Origin: Pseudomonadota bacterium
Lineage (GTDB): Bacteria > Desulfobacterota > Syntrophobacteria > Syntrophobacterales > Syntrophobacteraceae
NCBI GenBank assembly: GCA_023416335.1
Contig: JAEZHY010000119.1
Location: 1 to 16,349 of the forward strand
Direction of reading: 5' to 3'
Length of the DNA stretch: 16,349 nucleotides
In this document: positions 6,950-14,556 of the stretch, one piece after another
Numbering within the stretch: position 1 is the first letter of the stretch
Layout: every line of letters starts with the position of its first letter
Made by a program: the position numbers and the translations under genes
Notes under the pieces: generated by a model
Seen by the model: only the letters and a program-made list of their open reading frames with translations
Told to the model about the DNA's origin: nothing
Databases searched by the model: none

Positions 6950-9900
6950 TTATGCGCCGAAAGGCTCATTGCGCTGGTGAAAGGGTGAGAGGTTAAACAC
7001 CTCAAGGTGCGCGGCGTCCTGCTGCCATTTGAGTGTTCCTTCGACCAGAAACGGCCCTGGGGTGGTGACCTTGTCACCCATAGCCCGATAAGCTGGCGGG
7101 AGAACAGCGGCTTCCAACAGGCCGGTTTCATCTTCGAGGGTCAGAAACTGCAATATGCCGCTTCGGGTAGGTACCCGGCGCATGGCGGCCATGATTACCA
7201 GCAGGCACACGCGCGCTCCCGACTTTGAGGCAGCGGCGGTTTGGATCGGAACGCAGCCGTAGCGCTCCGCCTCTTTTCTGAGGAGTGCTGTAGGGTGTGC
7301 CGACAAGTGCATTTCCAAATACCGCAGTTCATTTCGCACCCGCACCAGCGCGGCATAAAGGTCGGGGTTGCTTTGCGGCCGGGTTGTTGCCCGTTGCGGG
7401 ATTTCCGCTCTCACGCTATCCACTGCCGCCGGGGTTCCACCCTTTTTCAGGATCTCCAGTGCAGCTTCGTGCACGAACGGATACCATTCGGGGAGCAGCG
7501 GATGCAGCCTGTCGCAGGCCCCCGAAAGGACCAGCGCTGCAGTCTCAGTACGGCTCGGCTTGACGCGGTTGAGAAAGTTGCGGAGGGTTGTGAACAGACC
7601 GTTTGCTGCCCGGTTTTCCAAGATATTTTCTGCTGTTGCCGACGTAAGTCCTTTTATCTTTTCCAGCCCGATGCGAACCGAGGCCAAGTGGATCGCGGCT
7701 TTCGCCGGGATGACGGGAGTATAACCATCTTCCAGACACGATAAGTAACCCGAAGAATTGACGTGCGGCGCTTTCAGCTCAACTCCACCGCGCATCAGGT
7801 CGGCGGCAAGGGTCCTCAACGGATATATGCCCTGGTGATGGTTCAACAGGGCGCAGGCGAACTCCACGGGGTGATGGGCCTTCATGTATGCCGACAAATA
7901 GGCTAGCCGGCCATAGCTTGCTGCGTGGGCTTTGTTGAAGGAATATGCTGCAAAACGCGCGACGGCAGCCCAGGCCGATCTTGCGCGCGCCAGGGTTGAT
8001 GGGTTCGAGCATCGCCCGGACACGCTGCATTTATTCAGAAATTCGCGTTCCAATCCGGCAAGAACCTCCGGATTACCAGCGCTTCGGATGATCGCCGAAC
8101 GTAACTCATCGGCCTCAGCCAGGCTTACCCCACCCGCACGGCTAAGCAGCGCCATGATATCTTCCTCGTAGAGGAGCATTCCATGAGTCTCGCCGAGCCG
8201 GTCGGATATCTCCGGATCGAATGGTTCATTCTTTTCTTCCCCACGGGCGTGGCGGATGAAGGCGGCTTTGGCTGCTCCAGCCGATGCTCCCGGTCGGATA
8301 AGCGCCAGCGCCGCAGTTATGTCGTTTTGGCTTCGGATCGGGATTTTTGTCAGCAGCGAGCGCATGGCGGGGCTTTCGAGCTGGAAGCAGCCGATCGTTT
8401 CGGCCCTGTCGACCAGGGCCAGCGTCACCGGATCGTTTTCGGGTATTGCCTCCAGGTTGGATGGATTCGGATTTCCTGCCAGCCGAAGCGTTTCTTCAAG
8501 TTCGCTCAGGCAACGGTTCCCGAGCAGGTCGATTTTGATAATCCCCAGATCTTCCAGGGCCGTGAGGTCGCACTGGGTTGCGACTATGCCCTTGGGAACC
8601 CGATCGAGCGGGAGGACGTCTTCGAGCGGGCCGTTCCCGATGACAATCCCTCCGGGGTGGGCCGCAAGATGCCGAGGTCGGCCGATAAGGCGCTGAACAA
8701 GCGGCAAAACATTGCCGAGACCTATTCCGGCGACCTGGGTCCGGCCACCCGGGGCCACATCATCCGGGACGATTTCGTCCGCCAGGTCCAGGAAATCGAA
8801 TTCGGCGACCGCAAGATCTTCGGACGGCAGGTTCCGGCTTAGTTCCTCGATATGTGAGGTCTTGAATCCAAAAGCCTTTAGCCCGTCCCGCAGAGCGGAC
8901 CGGCGCTGGAATGTGTGGTACGCTCCTGCCGTTGCCACCCGGTCTCGGCCGAAGCGACGGTAGACCCAGTCGATCACTTCTTCCCTGCGGTGCCATGGGA
9001 GGTCAAGATCGACGTCCGGCCAGGAAGATTTGCGCTCGTGCAGGAAGCGCTCGAACAACAGGCCATCGGCAACGGGATCAACCGGTGTCGCACCGAGCAG
9101 ATGCAGGGTCAGGGAACTCACCGCCGATCCGCGGGCAACCACCGGGATGTCACTATCACGACAGTGGGCAACTATTTCGTTTACGATCAGGATGAACCCG
9201 CAAAGTCCGAGGCGTTCGAACTGCCGGAGTTCCATCTCCAGGCGGTCGGAATAAGCACTCGTCCAGGCGCCGGCGTTTCGCAGTCTACGATCGACCGCTC
9301 CGCTGCACAACCGCCGCAGCAAATCCCGGGGATGTTGGGGCGCAGGCAATTGCAGAGTGGGAGGCTCTACCTTTAGAGCGCTCATATCGAACCGGCATGC
9401 ATCGGCTATGTCCGCCGCACCGATCAGCGCTTCCGGAAAGTCTTGGAAAAGGGACTCGACTTCAGCGGGCGGACGAAGGCGGCGTTCCATACTCTCCACC
9501 TCGGCAGCCTTCGTCGTCTCGGAAATGAGCATGCCTTGCCGGATAGCCGCCTGGAGCAGATGCAGCCGGTGGTCTTCTTCGTCGAGAAAAACCGCATCCA
9601 GGTCGGCAACCGGTCGAACACCCAATCTCCTTGCGACTTCCCGTGCATGAATTCCCCGCTCCCGATCGCCCGGCCGAACGCAGAGCAGGCCGAGGCGCCC
9701 GGCCTGGAAATTGCCCAAAGAGAGCAGCCGTTCGATAACCTGAGGGTCGTCGCTCAACGCAAACAGGCCTTCGGAGTTTGCTGATGCAATTGGAACCGGA
9801 TCATCGCCCCCGGTACCGCCGCCTGTCCGCGGGCGGTCCGCAATGCGTCTCCGGCTGACAATCCGACATAGACTGCGGTAACCGGTCAGATCGGCTGCGA

Positions 9901-10153
9901 GGAGCACGAGTCGGCCCCCCTTGTTACCGAAACTGCGCACGCCAAAGCCGGTCCGGAGTTCGACTCCCGTGATGGCTTTTATTCCATGGGCGCGGCATTG
10001 ACGTTGAAACCTCACCTGTCCTCCGAGGTTTTCAAGATCGGTAAGGGCCAGCGCGGTATAGCCCAGCGCAACCGCGCGAGCGACCAGGTATTCTATAGAC
10101 GCAGTGCCGTATCCCAGTGAGTAGTCGCTTTTTGTGTGGAGTGGGGTGAACAC
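6950..10153 (-). CDS. DNA polymerase III alpha subunit-like protein (DnaE family, DnaE2/ImuC-sized)
   Basis: C-family replicative-type DNA polymerase of 1067 aa, shorter than housekeeping DnaE (about 1160) and close to error-prone DnaE2/ImuC. The N-terminal PHP domain (1-70 and beyond) keeps H6 and E65, but K8 and L40 replace two expected metal-binding His, so proofreading or pyrophosphatase activity there is doubtful. The palm has RGS (341-343), PDVDLD with D382 and D384, and IDLLG with D542, the three catalytic aspartates. FNKAHAASYGRLAY (739-752) is the conserved fingers-thumb signature. HhH-type and OB-fold regions follow (about 825-885 and 980-1055). The long C-terminal tau-binding tail is absent. 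It starts at GTG with GGAG 7-8 nt upstream. No imuA, imuB or lexA-like gene is adjacent. Residues 811-823 come from an inserted palindromic repeat. The likely role is translesion or accessory synthesis; this is inference. Confidence 0.88.
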   Translation of the reverse strand: MFTPLHTKSDYSLGYGTASIEYLVARAVALGYTALALTDLENLGGQVRFQRQCRAHGIKAITGVELRTGFGVRSFGNKGGRLVLLAADLTGYRSLCRIVSRRRIADRPRTGGGTGGDDPVPIASANSEGLFALSDDPQVIERLLSLGNFQAGRLGLLCVRPGDRERGIHAREVARRLGVRPVADLDAVFLDEEDHRLHLLQAAIRQGMLISETTKAAEVESMERRLRPPAEVESLFQDFPEALIGAADIADACRFDMSALKVEPPTLQLPAPQHPRDLLRRLCSGAVDRRLRNAGAWTSAYSDRLEMELRQFERLGLCGFILIVNEIVAHCRDSDIPVVARGSAVSSLTLHLLGATPVDPVADGLLFERFLHERKSSWPDVDLDLPWHRREEVIDWVYRRFGRDRVATAGAYHTFQRRSALRDGLKAFGFKTSHIEELSRNLPSEDLAVAEFDFLDLADEIVPDDVAPGGRTQVAGIGLGNVLPLVQRLIGRPRHLAAHPGGIVIGNGPLEDVLPLDRVPKGIVATQCDLTALEDLGIIKIDLLGNRCLSELEETLRLAGNPNPSNLEAIPENDPVTLALVDRAETIGCFQLESPAMRSLLTKIPIRSQNDITAALALIRPGASAGAAKAAFIRHARGEEKNEPFDPEISDRLGETHGMLLYEEDIMALLSRAGGVSLAEADELRSAIIRSAGNPEVLAGLEREFLNKCSVSGRCSNPSTLARARSAWAAVARFAAYSFNKAHAASYGRLAYLSAYMKAHHPVEFACALLNHHQGIYPLRTLAADLMRGGVELKAPHVNSSGYLSCLEDGYTPVIPAKAAIHLASVRIGLEKIKGLTSATAENILENRAANGLFTTLRNFLNRVKPSRTETAALVLSGACDRLHPLLPEWYPFVHEAALEILKKGGTPAAVDSVRAEIPQRATTRPQSNPDLYAALVRVRNELRYLEMHLSAHPTALLRKEAERYGCVPIQTAAASKSGARVCLLVIMAAMRRVPTRSGILQFLTLEDETGLLEAAVLPPAYRAMGDKVTTPGPFLVEGTLKWQQDAAHLEVFNLSPFHQRNEPFGA
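7685..7723. repeat. REP-like palindromic element inserted in frame in dnaE
   Basis: The plus-strand segment contains GGCTTTCGCC followed by GGGATGACGGG, the core of the dispersed bacterial repeat whose translations read PVIPAKAGI or HPGESRDP. Here it encodes YTPVIPAKAAIHL (residues 811-823 of the polymerase) on the minus strand, and another minus-strand frame reads RHPGESRDP. In the DnaE sequences I remember, the segment before the conserved VRIGLEKIKGL-type block lacks this insert. The polymerase frame stays open through it. Confidence 0.75.
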
Positions 10154-10635
10154 GAGAGGTCTCCGAAATAATGCCGTATCTTATAATTTAACTCCTTTGC
10201 TGTGGTTGAAGAACCGGGTGTTGAGCGCCAGGGCTCCCTGCGGTCTTTTCGCGGCAGAAAGCGGACATGAATACCGGACTGTTGAGTTAAGCTCTTTGCC
10301 AAGAAGGGAACGACAGCGGTGTACGCAGGGGCGAACGTTGCCCGGTGCGGTTTCCCGGGTACTCGACGGAGATCATGAGAGAATTTCAATCTTTTTGAAC
10401 AAGATTATCCTTACTTGAAAAACTCATCTTTTATGATTTGACCCGCACGGTCCTGATTATAAAAACGGAGATTCGGGAGAATCTTCCCGGGATGCGGCTG
10501 GATCATTGACAACCGAATAGCAACATTCTTTCAGAAGGCAAGGCATGAGCGGCGCTTTCATGAGTTTTCATATCCCTTCCGGAGGGCATAGGCGAACCGG
10601 GCTGATCGTGGCCGGTGTTCTTCCGATGGCCGGGC

Positions 10636-10674
10636 GGTGGGCACGATAAAGCCACCGCGCTCCGCTCCCCCACC
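10636..10674. repeat. REP-like palindrome GGTGGG/CCCACC
   Basis: GGTGGG (10636-10641) and CCCACC (10669-10674) flank a GC-rich centre with the words GCACG and GCGCTCCGC. This layout resembles the common extragenic repeat that reads GGTGGGCACGC...GCCCACC in many proteobacteria. The centre is disrupted, so this copy looks worn. Confidence 0.5.
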
Positions 10675-10752
10675 CTACCGCACTCCGGGTACGTCAGATA
10701 TTTATGTTGTTGTTTTCTTTCGTGATTTTCGTTATCCCGCTCATCCAAAAGC

Positions 10753-10779
10753 GATGGGTTGCGCTACGCTCCACCCATC
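10753..10779. repeat. REP-like palindrome GATGGGT/ACCCATC
   Basis: Arms GATGGGT (10753-10759) and ACCCATC (10773-10779) pair perfectly around a centre containing GCGCTACGCT. It is the same style as the neighbouring GGTGGG element, and is typical of extragenic repeats with a GCGCTACGC-type core. Confidence 0.55.
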
Positions 10780-10790
10780 CTGATCCCATT

Positions 10791-10826
10791 GTTTTCTCTC
10801 GTCATTTTCGTACATTTCGTGGTTAC
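10791..10826 (-). repeat. Dispersed repeat AACCACGAAAT, minus orientation
   Basis: Read on the minus strand this segment begins with TAACCACGAAATGTACG and continues with AAAATGACGAGAG. It matches the plus-strand copy at 16085-16120 (AACCACGAAATACACG then AAAAGCACGAAAA). Another partial copy (ACGAAAATCACGAAAG, minus strand) lies just before, at about 10715-10735. Such repeats are widespread in intergenic DNA of deltaproteobacteria and others; their function is unknown. Confidence 0.6.
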
Positions 10827-10861
10827 GGCTTTTTTCTTTTGTCTTTGGTCCCGGCGATGCC

Positions 10862-10991
10862 GTCAGGGTTTTTCAACCCATTTCAGACTTCGTCAGACTT
10901 GTGTCAGAGTTATTTCAAGGTTTGTCAGGGTTCGGAATCTCTTCCGGTCAGGGTTAGTCAGGGTTTGTCAGGCATTATAAGGGGTTGTCAG
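10862..10991 (+). repeat. Helically spaced GTCAG motif array
   Basis: GTCAG begins at 10862, 10892, 10903, 10924, 10947, 10957, 10967 and 10987. Five of the eight read GTCAGGG. The steps are 30, 11, 21, 23, 10, 10 and 20 bp, all close to multiples of one DNA turn. This may be a row of binding sites on one face of the helix, or the remains of a short tandem repeat with unit GTCAGGGTTT. Confidence 0.55.
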
Positions 10992-11247
10992 GGGTAATAA
11001 TTTTCGGCGGGCGTATCGTTTTAAACCCGGGCGACGGAATGAGAGAGGATCGGCAATTAAAGCCGAGTCGAATTTGAAATATGCCGGATTGAGTTTGCGG
11101 GTTTCCGTATGCCGGCAGAAAGGCCCAAAGGCAAAAATTGTTGCATTACGCCGCGGAGCCGGCACCGTAGGGAGACTTTGTCCTACTTAGTTGCTTTCAA
11201 GTTGATATTTAATTCCCAGCCGAAGTGGAAGAGGTTACCCCCCGACC

Positions 11248-11468
11248 GGGCACTTGCACCAGATTTCGGCCCTCTTGGGCCGATCGCTCGGCGCTTGCTG
11301 TACCTGCCCCGCTGCCTTTGCGGGGCGGGCACAGCAAGTGCCAAGTAAGCCGCAGAGCGGCGCAGGGGGTGTGGGGGCCACCGGTCCCCACGCTGTTTGG
11401 CTCCTTCTTGAACGCAACTCCGTATTGCAACCTGTTACGGCAGCCCGGGTTCTTGACTCCGGGCTGCC
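11248..11468. other. Cluster of five stem-loops, possible structured RNA or mobile palindromic element
   Basis: Stems: TCGGCCC/GGGCCGA with a 4-nt loop (11266-11283); a long hairpin (11290-11342) of about 20 pairs built from CTTGCTGT/ACAGCAAG and GCCCCGC/GCGGGGC with a 7-nt loop; GCCGC/GCGGC (11349-11361); GTGGGG/CCCCAC (11371-11391); and GGCAGCCCGG/CCGGGCTGCC (11439-11468), perfect over 10 bp. GGCACTTGC (11249-11257) is also complementary to GCAAGTGCC (11334-11342), which would open the long hairpin. Strand and promoter are unknown. I cannot match it to a known RNA family. Confidence 0.5.
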
Positions 11469-11558
11469 CACAGGATTGATGCGGCTTTATGAAAACTTGC
11501 CTGCTTGAGACCAAAGTTTAACCGCCTCACACCATGCAGGGAGAAGCGGCTATGCTGA

Positions 11559-11585
11559 ATCCCGGCTCAGACGCACTACCGGGAT
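11559..11585. repeat. REP-like palindrome ATCCCGG/CCGGGAT
   Basis: ATCCCGG (11559-11565) and CCGGGAT (11579-11585) are perfect complements, and the right arm continues as GACGG. CCGGGATGACGG is identical to the arm of the element inside the DnaE-like gene, so both belong to one dispersed family. It lies about 90 bp beyond the end of the DksA-like gene and might serve as a transcript end, although no T-run follows. Confidence 0.55.
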
Positions 11586-11676
11586 GACGGATATCGATTC
11601 GGAACACCAGGGAGAGGGATCCGGCCGTGCGGGAAAAACTGATCTGGATGACGTCACTGGGCTTGCAGCTTTTCTC

Positions 11677-12051
11677 TTACTGGTACTTGCTCGCATTCTT
11701 CCTCTCTTCCGCCTCCATCTCTTTTTTGCATTCGATGCACACGGAAGCGGCAGGCTGAACTTTCAGCCTTTCCAGTTCGATCTGAGTACCGCATTCTTCA
11801 CAAACCCCATATAGACCTGCTTCCAGGCGCTTCAGCGCATCCTGGATTTCCCGGGCATTCCGGCTCTTGTGCAGGCGTATCATGAGAGAGAACTCCTTCT
11901 GGGACCGCTCGCAGGCCAGATCGACCTCATCCATGGGCCCGGCCGCGTTCCGGTTCTCCACGCCAGATACTTCGTCCCACAACTCCGGCTGAAGTTTTCG
12001 AAGCCGGGCAACGAGAATTCCATTGAAGAAAGTCCGACTATTTGCATCCAT
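11677..12051 (-). CDS. DksA/TraR-family zinc-finger protein
   Basis: Predicted RNA polymerase-binding regulator of 124 aa. The C-terminal zinc finger has C84-x2-C87, 17 residues, then C105-x2-C108, the spacing of the zf-dskA_traR domain. The preceding helices form a coiled coil, and the tip carries D41-E-V-D44-L-A46. This fits the DxxDxA motif that DksA inserts into the polymerase secondary channel. With both acidic residues and all four Cys present it should be active, and may act with ppGpp, as known for DksA. It is shorter than E. coli DksA (151 aa). AAAGGAG lies 8 nt before the ATG. The start is 29 nt after the stop of the PHP-glycosyltransferase gene, so it is probably the last gene of that operon. 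Whether it is the main DksA or a paralogue cannot be told here. Confidence 0.85.
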   Translation of the reverse strand: MDANSRTFFNGILVARLRKLQPELWDEVSGVENRNAAGPMDEVDLACERSQKEFSLMIRLHKSRNAREIQDALKRLEAGLYGVCEECGTQIELERLKVQPAASVCIECKKEMEAEERKNASKYQ

Positions 12052-12080
12052 AGCAGTAACTCCTTTAAGTCGTTTCCAAA

Positions 12081-14546
12081 TCAGGCTGCTTTTCTCTTAT
12101 CCTTCTCCGCTGCTTCCGTCTCCGAAACGCGCCGTGCCGGCTTCCCGCCGTACATTCGCCACGTTTCCTCGAAGGCTGCCCCATAGGAGCGAGTCTCCAT
12201 CAGCTTTCGTGCAGCCTGACCCATTGCTCTGGTTCGTGCCGGATCGGCCAGAAGCGATTCGAGGGCATCCAGCAGGCTCTCGACTTTGCCGGCTTCCACA
12301 ACCAGGCCCGTCTTGTCGTGAATCACATTTTCCTGCGGTCCGCCGGAATTGGTGACGACAACGGGCACTCCTGAAGCCTGGGCTTCGAGCACGACGTTTC
12401 CGAAGGTATCCGTCGCACTGGGGAAAGCAAATATGTCGCAGCTTGCATAAATTGCAGCCAGGTCTTCGCCGTCCCTGTACCCGGTGAAGATACAGGGAGT
12501 CCCGTCCATGAACTCCTTCAGCTCATTCAGGTGGGGTCCGTCCCCCACAAAAATTAGTTCAGCGTCCTCGAACGTATTGATCAATTCCTTGAACGCCTGG
12601 CCCAGAAGCAGGAGGTCCTTCTCCTTCGAGATTCTGCCTACATAGAGAATCTTATGTCCCCCGCCCGCTCCGACCAATTGCGTGAGCAGTTCACTGTCGC
12701 GCTTTGCCGGATTGAACCTCTCCGTATCTACGCCTCTTGGGAAAAGACGGATTTTATCGGGGGAGATCCCCTTGCCCATCAGTTCCTCTCCCGTGCTCTT
12801 CGAGGGGACCATGATGTAATCGAGCTGCTCATAGAACCAGACGATGTATTTCCAGACCAGGCCTTCTATTCCTCCATCACCCGTAAGCCTGCTCGCGTAC
12901 TGCGGGATGGCCGTGTGATAGGTTCCGCTGACCGGGACCTTCAGCAGTTTTCCAATTGCGAGGGCAGCCAGGCCGATTGGACCGGGCGTGGCGGTGTGAA
13001 TCTTCGTAAACTGATTTTCGTAGCAGTAATTGAGCATTTCCAGGAATGGCGTCAGGAACAGCTTTTGGTCCGGGTACTCGGGGAATTCGTAGACGCCGAT
13101 GGGCTCGAAATTGACGGAGCCGTCCACATGAGGCCGCTTCTCCCCGTCACAGGTAATGACGGTAAGGTCCTTTCCGCTGCTCCTTGCCAATTTGAGCTGG
13201 TGTTGCAGGGTCAGCGCCACGCCGTTGATTTCATAAAAGGTATCGGTAAAATGGGCAATCTTGACCGACTTGCCTCCCACCCCGGGAGCATCGGGGCAAA
13301 AATGCTCGACCGTACTCCTGCTGAACTCCCTGTCCCGCGAAAAGACCGAAAATGTCACAAAATAAGGGGCCAGAACAGTGGACAGCGCCCCGGCCGATCC
13401 CAGGGACTGGAATATATTGAAGAAGTCGGCCCCGGAGAAGTGGCTCAGGATGGAATTCCAGAAATGCAGGAGCACTCGGTTCGAGACCTGGTTTAGAAAG
13501 TGGAACCATCTGTCGGCCCTGTTTTCTAGTTTGGTGTTTCCGTTCTTGATTATTCCCATGAGGACGGGATCGTCCTGAAGGAGCTTCTTTGCCTCGAAGC
13601 GCAACTGGTCTTCTATCTTTGACTCTTCACACTGCTTCGGAGCGTTTTTCTGCCTCCAGGCGTAAAGGATTCTATTGACCAATCCCGTATCCTCTTCGTG
13701 CTCCGATTGCAGACACCGGTCCAGGAATCGCAGGACAAGGTCCCTGTTCACGTTTTTTTCGAACTTCAACTTCCGCTTGTAGAACTGGTATGCGATGCCG
13801 TAGAGATTATGGGACATGATCTGCGGATCGGATGCTTTTCCTTCAACCCGAGCCTGCCCCGTTTCCACTCCCAGGAGGAATTCATCAAGGGTTCGCACGC
13901 GCTCAACTGCGGTAAACTGCCGGGCAATATTCAGGGAACTGTGGTCGTCGGATCCGCCGGTCAGGTTCTTCTTCCACGGCTCTGTGAATGCGGGCATTAT
14001 CCGGTGCTTTTCAATCAGTCCGCGTATGGCTTCAGGTGTCAGTTTTTCGAGAATGAACCTGATGGATTGGTTCTGGAATTCATCACGGGCCCCGTTCAGT
14101 TCAAAATTCCGGAACAGCAAGATGAATTTTTCGAAATGCTCCAACGTGAGCTTGTCGTTTACGGCGTATAGCGGATGTGCCAGGGCGTGGATGATTCCCG
14201 TATTTCCGAGATACTGAACGAGATCGTATATGTTCTCCCGGATTTTCTGAATCTCCCCATGGATCTTCTCGTCTATATCATACACGAGCACATGTGCCTT
14301 GCAGCCGTCCTCGGGGAAGTAGGTCGTCACCTCCTCGCTGATGAACGTGCCGGGCAAATGCGCTATTTCCAGGGCGCCGGAAATCGTGTTGTGGTCGGTT
14401 ATCGTGACCAGGTCCATGCCCTTGTTTCTGGCTACCCGATAGAGTGTCCCCGGTTCGGTGAAGCTTTCGGGACAGCCCAGCTTCTGGAGTATCCATTGCG
14501 ACGGGCGGACCGAGTACTTCGAATGGACATGCAGATCGACTTTCAT
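12081..14546 (-). CDS. PHP-domain / GT4 glycosyltransferase fusion protein
   Basis: Two-domain protein of 821 aa. Residues 1-235 form a PHP metal-dependent phosphoesterase domain with its ligands in place: DLHVH (H6, H8), TDHN (D51, H52), E71, H85, H120/H124 and GGSDDH (D200, H202). A helical linker spans about 240-425. From residue 427 runs a GT-B glycosyltransferase of family 4: N-terminal KIAHFTDTFYEINGVA, then YVGRISKEKD (R638, K643 for phosphate binding) and the donor-site motif TDTFGNVVLEA (D713, E721). That motif is typical of MgtA/SqdX-like enzymes that add sugar to lipids. The ATG at 14546 has AAAGGA upstream; a longer in-frame start at 14624 would overlap psd and lacks the domain start. 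It begins 10 nt after psd, so a membrane glycolipid product is likely, but the acceptor and the PHP substrate are unknown. Confidence 0.88.
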   Translation of the reverse strand: MKVDLHVHSKYSVRPSQWILQKLGCPESFTEPGTLYRVARNKGMDLVTITDHNTISGALEIAHLPGTFISEEVTTYFPEDGCKAHVLVYDIDEKIHGEIQKIRENIYDLVQYLGNTGIIHALAHPLYAVNDKLTLEHFEKFILLFRNFELNGARDEFQNQSIRFILEKLTPEAIRGLIEKHRIMPAFTEPWKKNLTGGSDDHSSLNIARQFTAVERVRTLDEFLLGVETGQARVEGKASDPQIMSHNLYGIAYQFYKRKLKFEKNVNRDLVLRFLDRCLQSEHEEDTGLVNRILYAWRQKNAPKQCEESKIEDQLRFEAKKLLQDDPVLMGIIKNGNTKLENRADRWFHFLNQVSNRVLLHFWNSILSHFSGADFFNIFQSLGSAGALSTVLAPYFVTFSVFSRDREFSRSTVEHFCPDAPGVGGKSVKIAHFTDTFYEINGVALTLQHQLKLARSSGKDLTVITCDGEKRPHVDGSVNFEPIGVYEFPEYPDQKLFLTPFLEMLNYCYENQFTKIHTATPGPIGLAALAIGKLLKVPVSGTYHTAIPQYASRLTGDGGIEGLVWKYIVWFYEQLDYIMVPSKSTGEELMGKGISPDKIRLFPRGVDTERFNPAKRDSELLTQLVGAGGGHKILYVGRISKEKDLLLLGQAFKELINTFEDAELIFVGDGPHLNELKEFMDGTPCIFTGYRDGEDLAAIYASCDIFAFPSATDTFGNVVLEAQASGVPVVVTNSGGPQENVIHDKTGLVVEAGKVESLLDALESLLADPARTRAMGQAARKLMETRSYGAAFEETWRMYGGKPARRVSETEAAEKDKRKAA

Positions 14547-14556
14547 TTTTTCCTTT

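Larger units (their letters stand above)
10154..11676. other. 1.5-kb gene-free, repeat-packed intergenic region
   Basis: No open frame here has both a ribosome site and plausible composition. What it holds, in order: the leader of the DnaE-like gene; a 20-bp imperfect palindrome (10571-10590); two REP-like palindromes (10636-10674, 10753-10779); an inverted copy of the AACCACGAAAT repeat (10791-10826); a run of GTCAG motifs (10862-10991); a cluster of five stem-loops (11248-11468); and a repeat arm of the type found in dnaE (11559-11585). It separates two minus-strand transcription units. Confidence 0.65.

Noticed and set aside
10862..10991. CRISPR array
   Set aside because: The repeated word is only 5-9 bases, spacers are 5-25 bp and irregular, and no cas genes are near.
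11547..11557. CGGCTATGCTG, identical to bases 1-11 of the window
   Set aside because: Only 11 bases match and the flanks differ, so chance or a shared fragment cannot be told apart.
12654..13496. 280-codon plus-strand open frame
   Set aside because: Antisense to the glycosyltransferase half of the fusion gene. The minus-strand protein has clear motifs and this frame has none.
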